In this document: piece after piece, positions 33,610 to 42,254 of the stretch | Layout: every line of letters starts with the position of its first letter | How positions within the stretch are numbered: position 1 is the first letter of the stretch | Assembly: GCA_965116935.1 (NCBI GenBank) | Contig: OZ220737.1 | Span: forward strand, 3,782,001 to 3,846,000 | DNA length: 64,000 nucleotides | Source: VXYL01 sp965116935 | GTDB lineage: Bacteria; Pseudomonadota; Gammaproteobacteria; Pseudomonadales; Azotimanducaceae | Direction of reading: 5' to 3' | The notes under the pieces: generated by a model | What the model saw: only the letters and a program-made list of their open reading frames with translations | The model's database searches: none | Told to the model about the DNA's origin: nothing | Translations under genes and position numbers: made by a program

Positions 33610-34551
33610 CTAAGCCTCCACAGCCTCCAGGCACTGCAAGACTTCCTTCATCTCAGCGTCGTCGAGGCGCATGGTCGATGCCGCGACGTTGGCGTGCACT
33701 TGGTCCGCCGAGGTCGCTCCGGCGATCACCGACGACACGACCGGGAAGGACAGCAGCCAGCCGAACGCCAGTTCGAGAAGCGATCGTCCGCGCTCTTCGG
33801 CAAAGGTGGCCAGCGCCTCCGCCCGGTCGAAGTTGCGTGCGTTCAAGGCACCTGCTGCGCGGGGGGCGCCGAGCCGCGTGCCTTCCGGCGCGGGTTCTCC
33901 CCGCCGGTACTTGCCCGTGAGCAGGCCGCTCGCCAACGGAAAATACGGCAGCATGCCGAGCCCAAAATGCTCGCAAGCCGGGATCACCTCGCGCAGCACG
34001 TCGCGTTCGAGCAGGCTCATCAGGTTCTGTGCGGAGACGAAGGGGTTCAGGCGATCCCGCGCCGCGGTCCAATGCGCGTCCGCGATCTGCCAGCCGGCGA
34101 AATTCGAGCAGCCAACGTAACGCACTTTGCCGTCCTGGACGCAGTCGTCCAGGGCCCGCAGCGTCTCGTCGATCGGCGTGTGCGGATCGGGAAAGTGGAT
34201 CTGGTAGAGGTCGACATAGTCGGTGCCGAGGCGGCTGAGGCTCGCCTCCAGCGCACTGACGACGTAACGTCGCGATGCGCCCCGCCGGTGCGGACCCTCG
34301 CCCATGGCGAAGCCGAACTTGGTCGCGAGGACCACATCGTGGCGGCGCCCGCCCAGCGCCCGGCCGAGGAACTCCTCGGACAGCGACCCGCCGTACATGT
34401 CGGCGGTGTCGAAGAGGTCGATCCCAGCGTCGAGCGCCGCATGCACCACCGCCCGGGTGCCGGCCTCGTCGATCCTGCCGCCGAAGTTGTTGCAGCCCAA
34501 ACCCACCTCGGACACGAACAGTCCGCTGTTGCCAAGCCTTCGATGCTCCAT
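33610..34551 (-). CDS. Aldo/keto reductase
   Basis: 313 residues, a TIM-barrel NADPH-dependent oxidoreductase. Catalytic tetrad: Asp and Tyr in LFDTADMYGGSLSEEF, Lys in VVLATKFGFAMG, His in LYQIHFPDPHTPIDE; cofactor-binding end SSVIAGATSADQV. The length fits the AKR family. The first in-frame ATG is at 34572, but MEHRRLGNSG from 34551 matches the family start. The substrate is unknown. It is part of the accessory segment between sucB and lpdA. Confidence 0.9.
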   Translation of the reverse strand: MEHRRLGNSGLFVSEVGLGCNNFGGRIDEAGTRAVVHAALDAGIDLFDTADMYGGSLSEEFLGRALGGRRHDVVLATKFGFAMGEGPHRRGASRRYVVSALEASLSRLGTDYVDLYQIHFPDPHTPIDETLRALDDCVQDGKVRYVGCSNFAGWQIADAHWTAARDRLNPFVSAQNLMSLLERDVLREVIPACEHFGLGMLPYFPLASGLLTGKYRRGEPAPEGTRLGAPRAAGALNARNFDRAEALATFAEERGRSLLELAFGWLLSFPVVSSVIAGATSADQVHANVAASTMRLDDAEMKEVLQCLEAVEA

Positions 34552-34585
34552 TTCCCAACCCAATACAGCCAATCCGCATACAAGC

Positions 34586-35911
34586 TTACGACACGCTTCC
34601 GAGCTCCAAGCGGTGCGTTTTCGAGATGCGGCGAATGTCGGCGGGTGGGACGCCAGCCTCGGCAGCGAACTGAGGCCAGTCGGCGACCGCGGAAGTAACT
34701 TCGCCGATGATCGCGCCTGCCATGCGACGCTTCAGCCCGGCGGTCGTGGCGAACCGGAGCAGGTCGTCGCGCTCGAAGCTGTCGCGCTTGCCGGCTAGGC
34801 TCATTTGGTGCTGGCCGGTCCAGTCGCCGGAGGGGTTGTAGGCGTAGGCAACGTCGTATGCCGGCGCGAGGCGCCATTGGCCGCTGCGGTTCATCAGGAA
34901 GGAGATGTTCTTGACGTGGTCGTCTTGGTTGCGGGCGACGATGTTGAACACGGCGCGGCGGCAGAGCTGCTGCACGGCGACCATGCCGAGTCCGAGCCGT
35001 CGAATGGTCTCGATCGCCTGCTCATAGGCGTATGCACCCGGCATGTTGTAGTCGAAATGGCGTAGCGCACCCAGCGACTGCATGTGGAGTTTGCGACCGT
35101 CTTGATCGCGGTCGAAGCGGCGGGTCATGAAATGGCTGCGATTGCCCTCGTGGTGCAGGCGGCAGGCCGACATTTCGATCCCGGCCCGCTTCGCCATCAG
35201 GTGGTAGGCGTATTCAATGCGTCCGAAGCCGAGCGGATCGGCCAGTTCCCGATCGCGATTGTTGGCGACGCCGTCGAATTTGAGAAGCCAGTGTTCGAAG
35301 CCAGCCGTGGCGTCCACTTGCCCGGAGCGGAACTCCCCGGTTCGCGGACTCCAGGCGAGGACTGCCTTGGCGCGGGCGCCGCCGGCTGAAGTGCCGACCC
35401 GCAGGATGTCCTGCAACGCGGCGCGGTCGTCTCCGGTGCCGAGTCGGTCGGCCATGCTGGCGCGGTCCGCGAGGACACGGCTGGCGAGATCTACGAGCTG
35501 GGCAATCTCGATCGCGTGCCGCGCGTTCTGTCCCCGTACGGCAGGCTGAAACTCGAGGGCACCGACGCCGCGGGTGCCGACGTAGCACAGCCGATCCACC
35601 GGACTGAATGTCTCGGCGCGTTGCCCGGTCTCCGCCAGCCAAACGTCGATCAGGGCATTGCCGAAGCTGTCGGGCAAGGCTTCTGCCAGCAAGCCAGGCA
35701 GCCCTTTGAAGGTGTCGCGTCCCAAGGCGCGGAATGCATACGGCGCTTCGCGTACCGGCATGACCAGTGGCGACGGCTCGACGCCGGCGGCGAGGAAGGC
35801 GGGGTCGTACTGGAAGGTGGCGACGGCCTCGGCGCCGTCACACGAGACCGCGCCGATCCTTCGGCCCCAGAGTATGACGTTCGCGTCAGTCACGGGGTCT
35901 CGTCGCCCCAT
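34586..35911 (-). CDS. hipA: HipA-like serine/threonine kinase toxin
   Basis: 441 residues. HipA N-terminal subdomain (VILWGRRIGAVSCDG, FKGLPGLLAEALPDSFGNAL), the nucleotide-binding region (GTSAGGARAKAVLAW, HWLLKFDG), and the catalytic loop NIVARNQDDHVKNISFLM followed by LAPAYDVAYAYNP (metal-binding Asp). HipA phosphorylates glutamyl-tRNA synthetase or other targets and induces growth arrest; it is neutralised by HipB. The ATG at 35911 or a GTG at 35917 is the start; both overlap hipB. Confidence 0.9.
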   Translation of the reverse strand: MGRRDPVTDANVILWGRRIGAVSCDGAEAVATFQYDPAFLAAGVEPSPLVMPVREAPYAFRALGRDTFKGLPGLLAEALPDSFGNALIDVWLAETGQRAETFSPVDRLCYVGTRGVGALEFQPAVRGQNARHAIEIAQLVDLASRVLADRASMADRLGTGDDRAALQDILRVGTSAGGARAKAVLAWSPRTGEFRSGQVDATAGFEHWLLKFDGVANNRDRELADPLGFGRIEYAYHLMAKRAGIEMSACRLHHEGNRSHFMTRRFDRDQDGRKLHMQSLGALRHFDYNMPGAYAYEQAIETIRRLGLGMVAVQQLCRRAVFNIVARNQDDHVKNISFLMNRSGQWRLAPAYDVAYAYNPSGDWTGQHQMSLAGKRDSFERDDLLRFATTAGLKRRMAGAIIGEVTSAVADWPQFAAEAGVPPADIRRISKTHRLELGSVS

Positions 35912-36243
35912 GACCACGGCTCCTCGCGTGCGCTACCCTTGTTCGGGCGGGCACGGCGCCTTTCGGTACCGTGCACGTCGACACGTTCGATGGGACGGAC
36001 TTCGGTCGCCGGAATCGCATCGGCAACGCTGTCCCCGAGGTCTAGGGCGATGGCGATGCGCAGGAAGCTGTCGAGGCTGGTTGGAAGACCCGCTTCCAGC
36101 CGCCGAACGGTACGCTGCGCGACGCCAGCTTCGTGCGCCAGTGCGGCCTGCGTCACGTTCCGGGCAAGGCGTAGCCGGGTGAGCCGGCCGGCGATCTCCG
36201 ATCGGAGGCTTTCGGTCGTTGGCTGAGTTGGATAATCGGACAT
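35890..36243 (-). CDS. hipB: HipB-like XRE-family antitoxin/repressor
   Basis: 117 residues. Helix-turn-helix about residues 19-70: LTRLRLARNVTQAALAHEAG and AQRTVRRLEAGLPTSLDSFL, close to HipB/XRE regulators. The C-terminal tail is charged. It precedes and overlaps hipA, the classic hipBA order. It should bind operator repeats in the AT-rich region immediately upstream (36248-36378). Confidence 0.88.
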   Translation of the reverse strand: MSDYPTQPTTESLRSEIAGRLTRLRLARNVTQAALAHEAGVAQRTVRRLEAGLPTSLDSFLRIAIALDLGDSVADAIPATEVRPIERVDVHGTERRRARPNKGSAREEPWSWGDETP

Positions 36244-36247
36244 ATGT

Positions 36248-36378
36248 GGCCTTTTGTAGCCTTCAATGACGCTTATAGGGCCGAATTTTGCCTTTAAATG
36301 ATCTTCCGGGCAAGAGAGGTCATACTTTGCCTATTACGAGATATTTTGGGGATTGATAGGCCAATAATTGCCTTTTAA
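36248..36378. promoter_or_regulatory. AT-rich hipBA promoter region with repeated operator-like sites
   Basis: Two similar imperfect palindromes, 36276-36297 and 36357-36378, share half-sites TAGG(G)CC and TTGCCTTT with AA at the end. Related half-sites occur at 36248 (GGCCTTTTGTAGCC) and 36327 (TTTGCCTATTA). The stretch is far more AT-rich than its surroundings. Repeated operators upstream of hipB are characteristic of HipB autoregulation. Confidence 0.6.
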
Positions 36379-36479
36379 TTTGGATTGGAGCGGTGTGCTA
36401 CGCGCCCTCGTTGTACTTGCGCACCGGTTGAGTCGTGCGGCGCTTCCTCGGAGCGTGTGGGCCTTCCGAGCAGCGTTCA

Positions 36480-36509
36480 TTGGCAGCGTCCGGCACGTAC
36501 TGATATAGA
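36480..36509 (+). promoter_or_regulatory. Probable promoter of lpdA-sucCD
   Basis: TTGGCA (36480-36485), 18-nt spacer, TATAGA (36504-36509), 34 nt upstream of the lpdA TTG start. This would let lpd-sucCD be transcribed independently of sdh-sucAB, which the accessory insert has separated from it. Confidence 0.5.
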
Positions 36510-36542
36510 ATCGCCGTCGATTGCCGCGGAGCTGGACGCCTT

Positions 36543-37982
36543 TTGAGCACGGACAGATACGATCTCGTTGTCATAGGTGCGGGTCCTGCTGGCTACGCGG
36601 CTGCCATTCGAGGTGCGCAGCTTGGCATGAGCGTTGCCTGCATCGACAAGGCCCTCGGTGCAGACGGCAAGCCAACCCTCGGCGGCACCTGCCTGAACTG
36701 GGGTTGCATCCCCTCCAAGGCGCTGCTCGACGCCTCCCACAAGTTCGTCGAAGCCCGCGAGTCGCTGGCTGACATGGGCGTGGTTGCGAGCGGCGTTGCG
36801 ATCGACGTGCCGCGCATGATGGCGCGCAAGGATGCAGTGGTGGCGCAGCTCACCGGCGGCATTGGCACGCTGTTTCAGGGCAACGGGGTGACCCATCTTG
36901 CCGGGCGTGGCCGGCTTTTGAGCGGCGCCCGGGTGGAGTTCGAGCCGCACGAAGGCGAGACGCGCACCCTTGAGGCGGGCAGCGTCGTGCTCGCGCCGGG
37001 TTCCGTGCCGGTGGAGATTGCCCCGGCACCGCTCGATGGTGACCGCATCGTTGATTCCACCGGCGCGTTGGCCTTCGATGCCGCCCCGGAGCGGCTTGGA
37101 GTGATCGGCGCTGGCGCGATCGGGCTCGAGCTCGGCAGCGTCTGGAGCCGCCTCGGTTCGGAAGTTGTGATTCTCGAAGCGTTGGAAGACTTCCTGCCAA
37201 CCGCGGACTCCCGCATCGCCCGCGATGCCTTGCGCGAGTTTGGGCGCCAAGGGCTCGACATTCGTCTCGGCACCCGCGTCACCGGCGCCGAGGTGCAGGG
37301 CGAAGCGGTAGTGGTGTCTTACCAGGATGCCACCGGTGGCGAGCACTCGCTGGAAGTGGATCGACTCATCGTCGCCGTGGGCCGGCGTCCCTATACCGAA
37401 GGGCTTCTGGCACCCGACAGCGGCGTCAATCTCGACGAACGCGGCTTCCTCTTCGTCAACGACCTCTGCGTCACCGACGCGCCCAACGTCTATGCCGTGG
37501 GCGACGTGGTGCGCGGCCCGATGCTGGCGCACAAGGGAGCGGAAGAGGGCGTCATGGCGGCGGAGCGCATCGCCGGCCACAAGCCGGTGGTGAACTACGA
37601 CACCGTTCCCTCGGTCATCTACACGCATCCCGAAATCGCCTGGGTGGGCAAGACCGAAGACGAGGTGAAGGCTGCCGGCGACGACTATCGGGTGGGCACC
37701 TTCCCGTTCGCCGCCAGCGGCCGCGCACTGGCCGCCAATGACGCCAAGGGGCTCGTCAAGCTGGTGGCGGACGCAGAGACCGACCGCATCCTTGGCGTTC
37801 ACGTGCTCGGCCCGCAAGCGAGCGAGATCATCGCCCAGGCGGTCATCGCCATGGAATTCGATGCCAGCGCCGAGGACATCGGCCTGACCATGTTCGCGCA
37901 CCCCACCCTCTCTGAGGCACTGCACGAGGCCGCCTTGGGCGTCGGCGGACACGCCATTCACATGATCAATCGGAAGCGCTAG
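36543..37982 (+). CDS. lpdA: Dihydrolipoamide dehydrogenase (E3)
   Basis: 479 residues starting at TTG 36543. Reoxidises the lipoyl groups of 2-oxoacid dehydrogenases with NAD+. FAD site YDLVVIGAGPAGYAAAIRGA, redox disulfide GGTCLNWGCIPSKALL, NAD site LGVIGAGAIGLELGSVW, second FAD segment VYAVGDVVRGPMLAHKG, and the C-terminal HAHPT-like base region (TMFAHPTLSEALHEAA). It stands 6 nt before sucC, so it serves the 2-oxoglutarate dehydrogenase. Confidence 0.96.
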   Translation: MSTDRYDLVVIGAGPAGYAAAIRGAQLGMSVACIDKALGADGKPTLGGTCLNWGCIPSKALLDASHKFVEARESLADMGVVASGVAIDVPRMMARKDAVVAQLTGGIGTLFQGNGVTHLAGRGRLLSGARVEFEPHEGETRTLEAGSVVLAPGSVPVEIAPAPLDGDRIVDSTGALAFDAAPERLGVIGAGAIGLELGSVWSRLGSEVVILEALEDFLPTADSRIARDALREFGRQGLDIRLGTRVTGAEVQGEAVVVSYQDATGGEHSLEVDRLIVAVGRRPYTEGLLAPDSGVNLDERGFLFVNDLCVTDAPNVYAVGDVVRGPMLAHKGAEEGVMAAERIAGHKPVVNYDTVPSVIYTHPEIAWVGKTEDEVKAAGDDYRVGTFPFAASGRALAANDAKGLVKLVADAETDRILGVHVLGPQASEIIAQAVIAMEFDASAEDIGLTMFAHPTLSEALHEAALGVGGHAIHMINRKR

Positions 37983-37988
37983 ACAACG

Positions 37989-39156
37989 ATGAATCTGCAC
38001 GAATACCAAGCCAAGGATTTGTTCCGGAGCTATGGCTTGCCGGTGTCGCGGGGCATCGCCGTGGACACCGCCGACGAAGCCGTTGCGGCGGCCGCCGAGC
38101 TTGGCGGCGACAAGTGGGTTTGCAAGGTGCAGGTTCATGCCGGGGGTCGCGGCAAGGCAGGAGGCGTTCGCCTCGCAAGCAATGCCGACGAAGTGCGCGC
38201 CTTTGCCGACGTGGGTCGGCGGCCGCCTAGTCACCGTGCAGACTGGCGCCGAAGGCCAGCCCGTGAGCCGCATCTTCGTCGAGGAAGCGGCAGAGATCGA
38301 CCGCGAGCTCTATCTCGGCATGGTGGTGGACCGAGGCAGTCGCCGAGTGGTGACGATGGCCTCCACCGAAGGCGGTGTGGAGATCGAGCAGGTCGCTGCC
38401 GAAACCCCCGAGAAGATCCTGCGCGCCACCATCGACCCCACGGTAGGCGCTGGGGCCTGGCAGGGCCGCGCCATGGCATTCGACCTCGGTCTCAGCGGCC
38501 GCCAGGTGAATCAGTTCGCCAATGTCTTCGTGCAGCTATCGCGCCTTTTCCACGAATGCGACTGCTCGCTGGTGGAGGTGAATCCGCTGGTGGTCACCAA
38601 GGCGGGGGACGTCCACTGTCTCGACGCCAAGATCAACATCGACAACAACGCCCTCTTTCGCCAAGGCGATGTGGCGGCGCTGAGGGATCCTTCCCAGGAA
38701 GACGAACGCGAGGCGCAGGCGGACGAGTTCGGCCTCAACTATGTGGCTCTCGACGGCGACATCGGCTGCATGGTGAACGGCGCGGGCCTGGCGATGGGGA
38801 CGATGGACCTCGTCAAGCTGCACGGCGGTGCACCGGCCAACTTCCTCGACGTCGGCGGTGGCGCCACGGAGGAAGCCGTGGCAGAGGCGTTCAAGATCAT
38901 CCTTTCGGACGACAACGTGAAGGCGGTGCTCATCAACATCTTCGGCGGCATCGTCTCCTGCAAGGTCATTGCCGAAGGCATCGTCGCGGCGGTGAAGCAG
39001 GTGGGCGTGGAAGTGCCGGTGGTGGTGCGCTTCGAGGGCAACAACTCCGCCGCAGGACTCGCCGTGCTGGAGGAAAGCGGCCTCGCCATCGCCGCTGCCT
39101 CCTCGCTCGAGGATGCCGCCACCCGCGCCATCGCGGCAGCGGGAGGCAACCGATGA
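37989..39156 (+). pseudogene. sucC: Succinyl-CoA synthetase beta subunit, frameshifted
   Basis: The start MNLHEYQAKDLFRSYGLPVS and ATP-grasp residues are in one frame up to about 38210 (EVRAFAD); the rest, from WVGGRLVTVQTG to the stop at 39154-39156, is in the +1 frame. Compared with other SucC (AFAEN-WLGKRLVTYQT), the sequence GACGTGGGTC is explained by loss of two bases, for example one TG of GACGTGTGGGTC, or by one extra G. All later family motifs are intact: GDIGCMVNGAGLAMGTMD, PANFLDVGGGATEEAV, FGGIVSCKVIAEGI. This points to a recent lesion or a sequencing/assembly error rather than a decayed gene. Overlaps sucD by ATGA. Confidence 0.9.
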
Positions 39157-40028
39157 GCATTCTCGTGAACCGCGACACGCGGGTGATCTGCCAGGGCTTC
39201 ACAGGCTCGCAGGGGACGCTGCACAGCGAACAGGCCATCGCCTACGGCACGCAGCTTGTCGGCGGCGTCACGCCCGGCAAGGGCGGAACGACGCATCTCG
39301 ATCGACCTGTTTTCGACACCGTGGCCGAGGCCGTGGAGCAGACCGGCGCCACGGCGACGGTCATCTACGTGCCTGCCCGCTTCTGCAAGGACTCGATCCT
39401 GGAAGCGATGGACGCCGGCCTCGATCTCATCGTCTGCATCACCGAGGGCATCCCGACCCTCGACATGCTCGTCATCAAGGAACGCCTCGACGCCACCGGC
39501 GGGCGTCTCATCGGCCCCAACTGCCCCGGCGTAATCACGCCTGGCGAGTGCAAGATCGGCATCATGCCTGGCGACATCCATCTACCGGGCAAAGTGGGCG
39601 TGGTGTCTCGCTCCGGCACCCTGACGTACGAAGCAGTCAAGCAAACGACCGACAAGGGCTACGGCCAGTCGAGCTGCGTCGGCATCGGCGGCGACCCCAT
39701 CCCCGGCACCCACTTCAACGACATCCTGGGCCTCTTCCAGGACGACCTGGCCACGGAGGCCATCGTCATGGTGGGCGAAATCGGCGGTACAGCCGAAGAA
39801 GAGGCCGCCGAGTTCATCGCCGCCAAGGTCACCAAGCCCGTGGTCGGCTACATCGCCGGCGTCACCGCTCCCCCAGGCAAACGCATGGGCCACGCCGGCG
39901 CCATCATCGCCGGCGGCAAGGGCACCGCAGACGAGAAGTTCGCGGCCCTCAGCCAAGCCGGAGTCAGCACGGTCAAGAACCTTGCCGAGATCGGCGATGC
40001 CCTCGCAGAAGCCACGGGGTGGGATTGA
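39153..40028 (+). CDS. sucD: Succinyl-CoA synthetase alpha subunit
   Basis: 291 residues. CoA-binding domain with ICQGFTGSQGTLHSEQAIAY and VTPGKGG, ligase domain with VGIGGDPIPGTHF, and the phosphohistidine loop KRMGHAGAIIAGGKG near residue 247. Produces ATP/GTP from succinyl-CoA with SucC. Last gene of the lpd-sucCD unit. Confidence 0.97.
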   Translation: MSILVNRDTRVICQGFTGSQGTLHSEQAIAYGTQLVGGVTPGKGGTTHLDRPVFDTVAEAVEQTGATATVIYVPARFCKDSILEAMDAGLDLIVCITEGIPTLDMLVIKERLDATGGRLIGPNCPGVITPGECKIGIMPGDIHLPGKVGVVSRSGTLTYEAVKQTTDKGYGQSSCVGIGGDPIPGTHFNDILGLFQDDLATEAIVMVGEIGGTAEEEAAEFIAAKVTKPVVGYIAGVTAPPGKRMGHAGAIIAGGKGTADEKFAALSQAGVSTVKNLAEIGDALAEATGWD

Positions 40029-40567
40029 CGACAGTCACGCGCGCGAGTGGCTTCGTCGCGCGCTAGTGTCGCGTCCCAGAAATACGTCACCCTTCGTGCT
40101 GGACGTTGGCTGGTGCAACAATGCCGGAGAAAGCAAGGATGTGCCGTCCGCGACTCGCCCCCGAGAGGTCGTTGAGTGCCTGCATTTGGCATCCCGAAGT
40201 ACCACGAACTTGCGGGACGGCACACTAGCAGCCTGTCGGACTTTGCCGCGCCAGCGGCGAGTCCGACAGGCTGGTAGCCGTAGCTGTGAGCGAACGCGAG
40301 CACGAAGGCCACCAGTTCGCGCCAGCGAACTGCCGACGCGCCCGTTAGGGCGCGCTAGGCGCGGCGCACCGCCGAGGACCGCCACTGCGCGACGATAGGC
40401 GGCGTGTTCGAGCGGCTCGTTACGGTGAGCGGTACCTATGTGTAGGTAGGGTGGGAAGCGCGCCTAGTCGGGACGGATTGCCTGCTACGTTTGCCACAAA
40501 TTAGGTTGGTGCGACGCGGCTGTCGACCGAGAACTGCCGGAATGAAGAAGGCAAGCGCCGCACCTCG
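40029..40567. repeat. 539-nt gene-free region with nested inverted repeats
   Basis: No gene. Three structured parts: GTGCCGTCCGC (about 40141) with its near-inverse GCGGGACGGCAC (about 40211), the strong hairpin AGCCTGTCGGACTT...GAGTCCGACAGGCT (40232-40275), and a copy of the CAGTTCGCGCCAGCGAACTG + GCGCCCGTTAGGGCGCG core (40312-40353) also present at 2708-2750. The hairpin lacks a U-tract, so terminator function for sucD is possible but not shown. Confidence 0.6.
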
Positions 40568-42145
40568 TCACATGCCCCAGATGTGGATGGTGGTGTCGGC
40601 GATGGCTTCGCGGCGGTGGAAGAGTTTTTGCTCCCACGTTCGCTTCTCGTCGCGGTCGAAGATGACAAGGTGGCCGATGGCTGCTCCGCAGCGGTCCATG
40701 TAACTGGCGGTCTGCTCGATACCCTTGGCGATGGTGCTCTCCAAGCCCTGGTGGAGCACTTTGCACTCGATCACGAAGCGCCGTTGGGCGTCCCCGCCGC
40801 CCCAGATGAGGAGGAGATCCGTGCGGCCGCGGCCAAGGCCGTACTCCCGTTCGATGCGGCCGCCGCCGTTGACGATGCGCTGCAGGAAGGCCTGCAACAG
40901 GAGCTGCGGGCCGGCCTCCTGGTAGTCAAAACGGGCCACCCAATGTTCCGAGTGCTCGCGGAAGAACGACTGGAAGCGTTCGATAAGCTTGACCGTGTTC
41001 AAACTGCCGCCTTCCGCGACGTACCACGCGCGGTCTTCCACGAGCCCTTCCTGCGCCGCGGCGGTGAGTTCCCGGGGCACGATCTCCGCATAGATCGGGT
41101 TTGCCACTCGCAGGGGCGGGTCTTGTGCCACCAGGCCCAAGTCGCGCACGTACTCGATGTCCTGCTGCGAGAACGTGCCTTGGTCGCCACCGCTCAGGAG
41201 GGGCTCGATGACGCGCCGAACGCGGTGCTCACGGAGCTTGTCGGCTAGTTGATCGAGGTGCGTCTCACGGCGAAGGATGAGCGCCTCCTGCGCATCGGCA
41301 ATGTCCTCCGAGTGGATGGCACGGGTGCGGTTTCGGCCGGCCTTGCGGCGAAAGCACGCTTCGTCGGCGAGAGCGTTGACAAGCCACGGCTGGCCTTGGC
41401 TCCGGGCGGTGATCGCAACGACCGCGTCTGGGGTGAACTCCTGGCCGGTCTCCTGCGTGTGCTGATTGAGGAGCGCTTGCACTTCCTCGGCGGAGAAGTC
41501 GCCAAGCCGCATGGAGGCGGCCTTGATGTTGAATGCGCTGCCGCCGGCGATGACGGCCTTTTCGGTGGCGGAGTGGATGCGATAGTCCCGCACGTCGCGC
41601 ACTCCGCACAGCGCCACGCTTTGCGGGAAGCTCTCTGGGCGCATGTCGTAACCGGCACGCAATTGGCGGAGCACGGCGAGCAGGGAGTCGCCGACCAGTG
41701 CGTCGATCTCGTCGATGAAGAGGACAGTCGGCACGGGTACGGCTTCTGCCCATCGCGTAAGCGCCTCGCCAAGGGCCGCATCTGGCCCGTACTCGGCGAG
41801 GACATCGGCCCAAATGCCGTCGAGGTACGGGTCGCCAACCGCCCGAGCCCTGGAAGCGAGGCTCCCGAGGATCGCGCGCATCGCCGCATGTCGGTCTTCC
41901 CGTGCAGCCTGCGCACCTTCTACGTTCACGTAAACGCATCGGAAAGCCCCTTCCGTGCCGCCGTTCAGCAGGTCGCGCAAGGCGAGCAGAGCCGAGGTCT
42001 TGCCCGTCTGCCGGGGTGCGTGCAGCACGAAATAGCGCTTGTTCCGCACGAACTGCAGGGTGTCACCGAGATCGAGGCGCGACAGCGGCGGGATGCAGTA
42101 GTGGTCGGCGGCGACCACCGGGCCGGACGTGTTGAAGAAGCGCAT
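40568..42145 (-). CDS. AAA+ ATPase with C-terminal PD-(D/E)XK-like nuclease region
   Basis: 525 residues. Residues 30-330 form an ATPase of the AAA_14/ORC-like type: Walker A VLHAPRQTGKTSALL (about 40-52), Walker B VPTVLFIDEIDALVGD (about 140), and a GQPWLVNALADEACFR helix as in ORC/Cdc6-like proteins. A winged-helix-like part follows (about 300-350). The C-terminal 120 residues hold a nuclease-like pattern, GRGRTDLLLIWGGG ... RRFVIECKVLHQG, with Asp and Glu-x-Lys in PD-(D/E)XK spacing. Such ATPase-nuclease proteins (DUF1703/PD-DEXK AAA) are widespread with unknown roles, possibly defence or DNA metabolism. Stand-alone gene, divergent from the M17 peptidase. Confidence 0.8.
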   Translation of the reverse strand: MRFFNTSGPVVAADHYCIPPLSRLDLGDTLQFVRNKRYFVLHAPRQTGKTSALLALRDLLNGGTEGAFRCVYVNVEGAQAAREDRHAAMRAILGSLASRARAVGDPYLDGIWADVLAEYGPDAALGEALTRWAEAVPVPTVLFIDEIDALVGDSLLAVLRQLRAGYDMRPESFPQSVALCGVRDVRDYRIHSATEKAVIAGGSAFNIKAASMRLGDFSAEEVQALLNQHTQETGQEFTPDAVVAITARSQGQPWLVNALADEACFRRKAGRNRTRAIHSEDIADAQEALILRRETHLDQLADKLREHRVRRVIEPLLSGGDQGTFSQQDIEYVRDLGLVAQDPPLRVANPIYAEIVPRELTAAAQEGLVEDRAWYVAEGGSLNTVKLIERFQSFFREHSEHWVARFDYQEAGPQLLLQAFLQRIVNGGGRIEREYGLGRGRTDLLLIWGGGDAQRRFVIECKVLHQGLESTIAKGIEQTASYMDRCGAAIGHLVIFDRDEKRTWEQKLFHRREAIADTTIHIWGM

Positions 42146-42254
42146 GGGTTTGAGTATGGCACGCGAGCCGATGCAATCCGCGCCTCGCGAGGAACCTTGA
42201 GGTGCTGGTTGTGTTCGCAGGAGCTCGTTCTGGCGCGGCCTATACTTTGTGCCC

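Noticed and set aside
40232..40275. Rho-independent terminator of sucD
   Set aside because: The stem is strong but there is no U-tract and it lies 200 nt after the stop codon, so it was kept as a repeat only.
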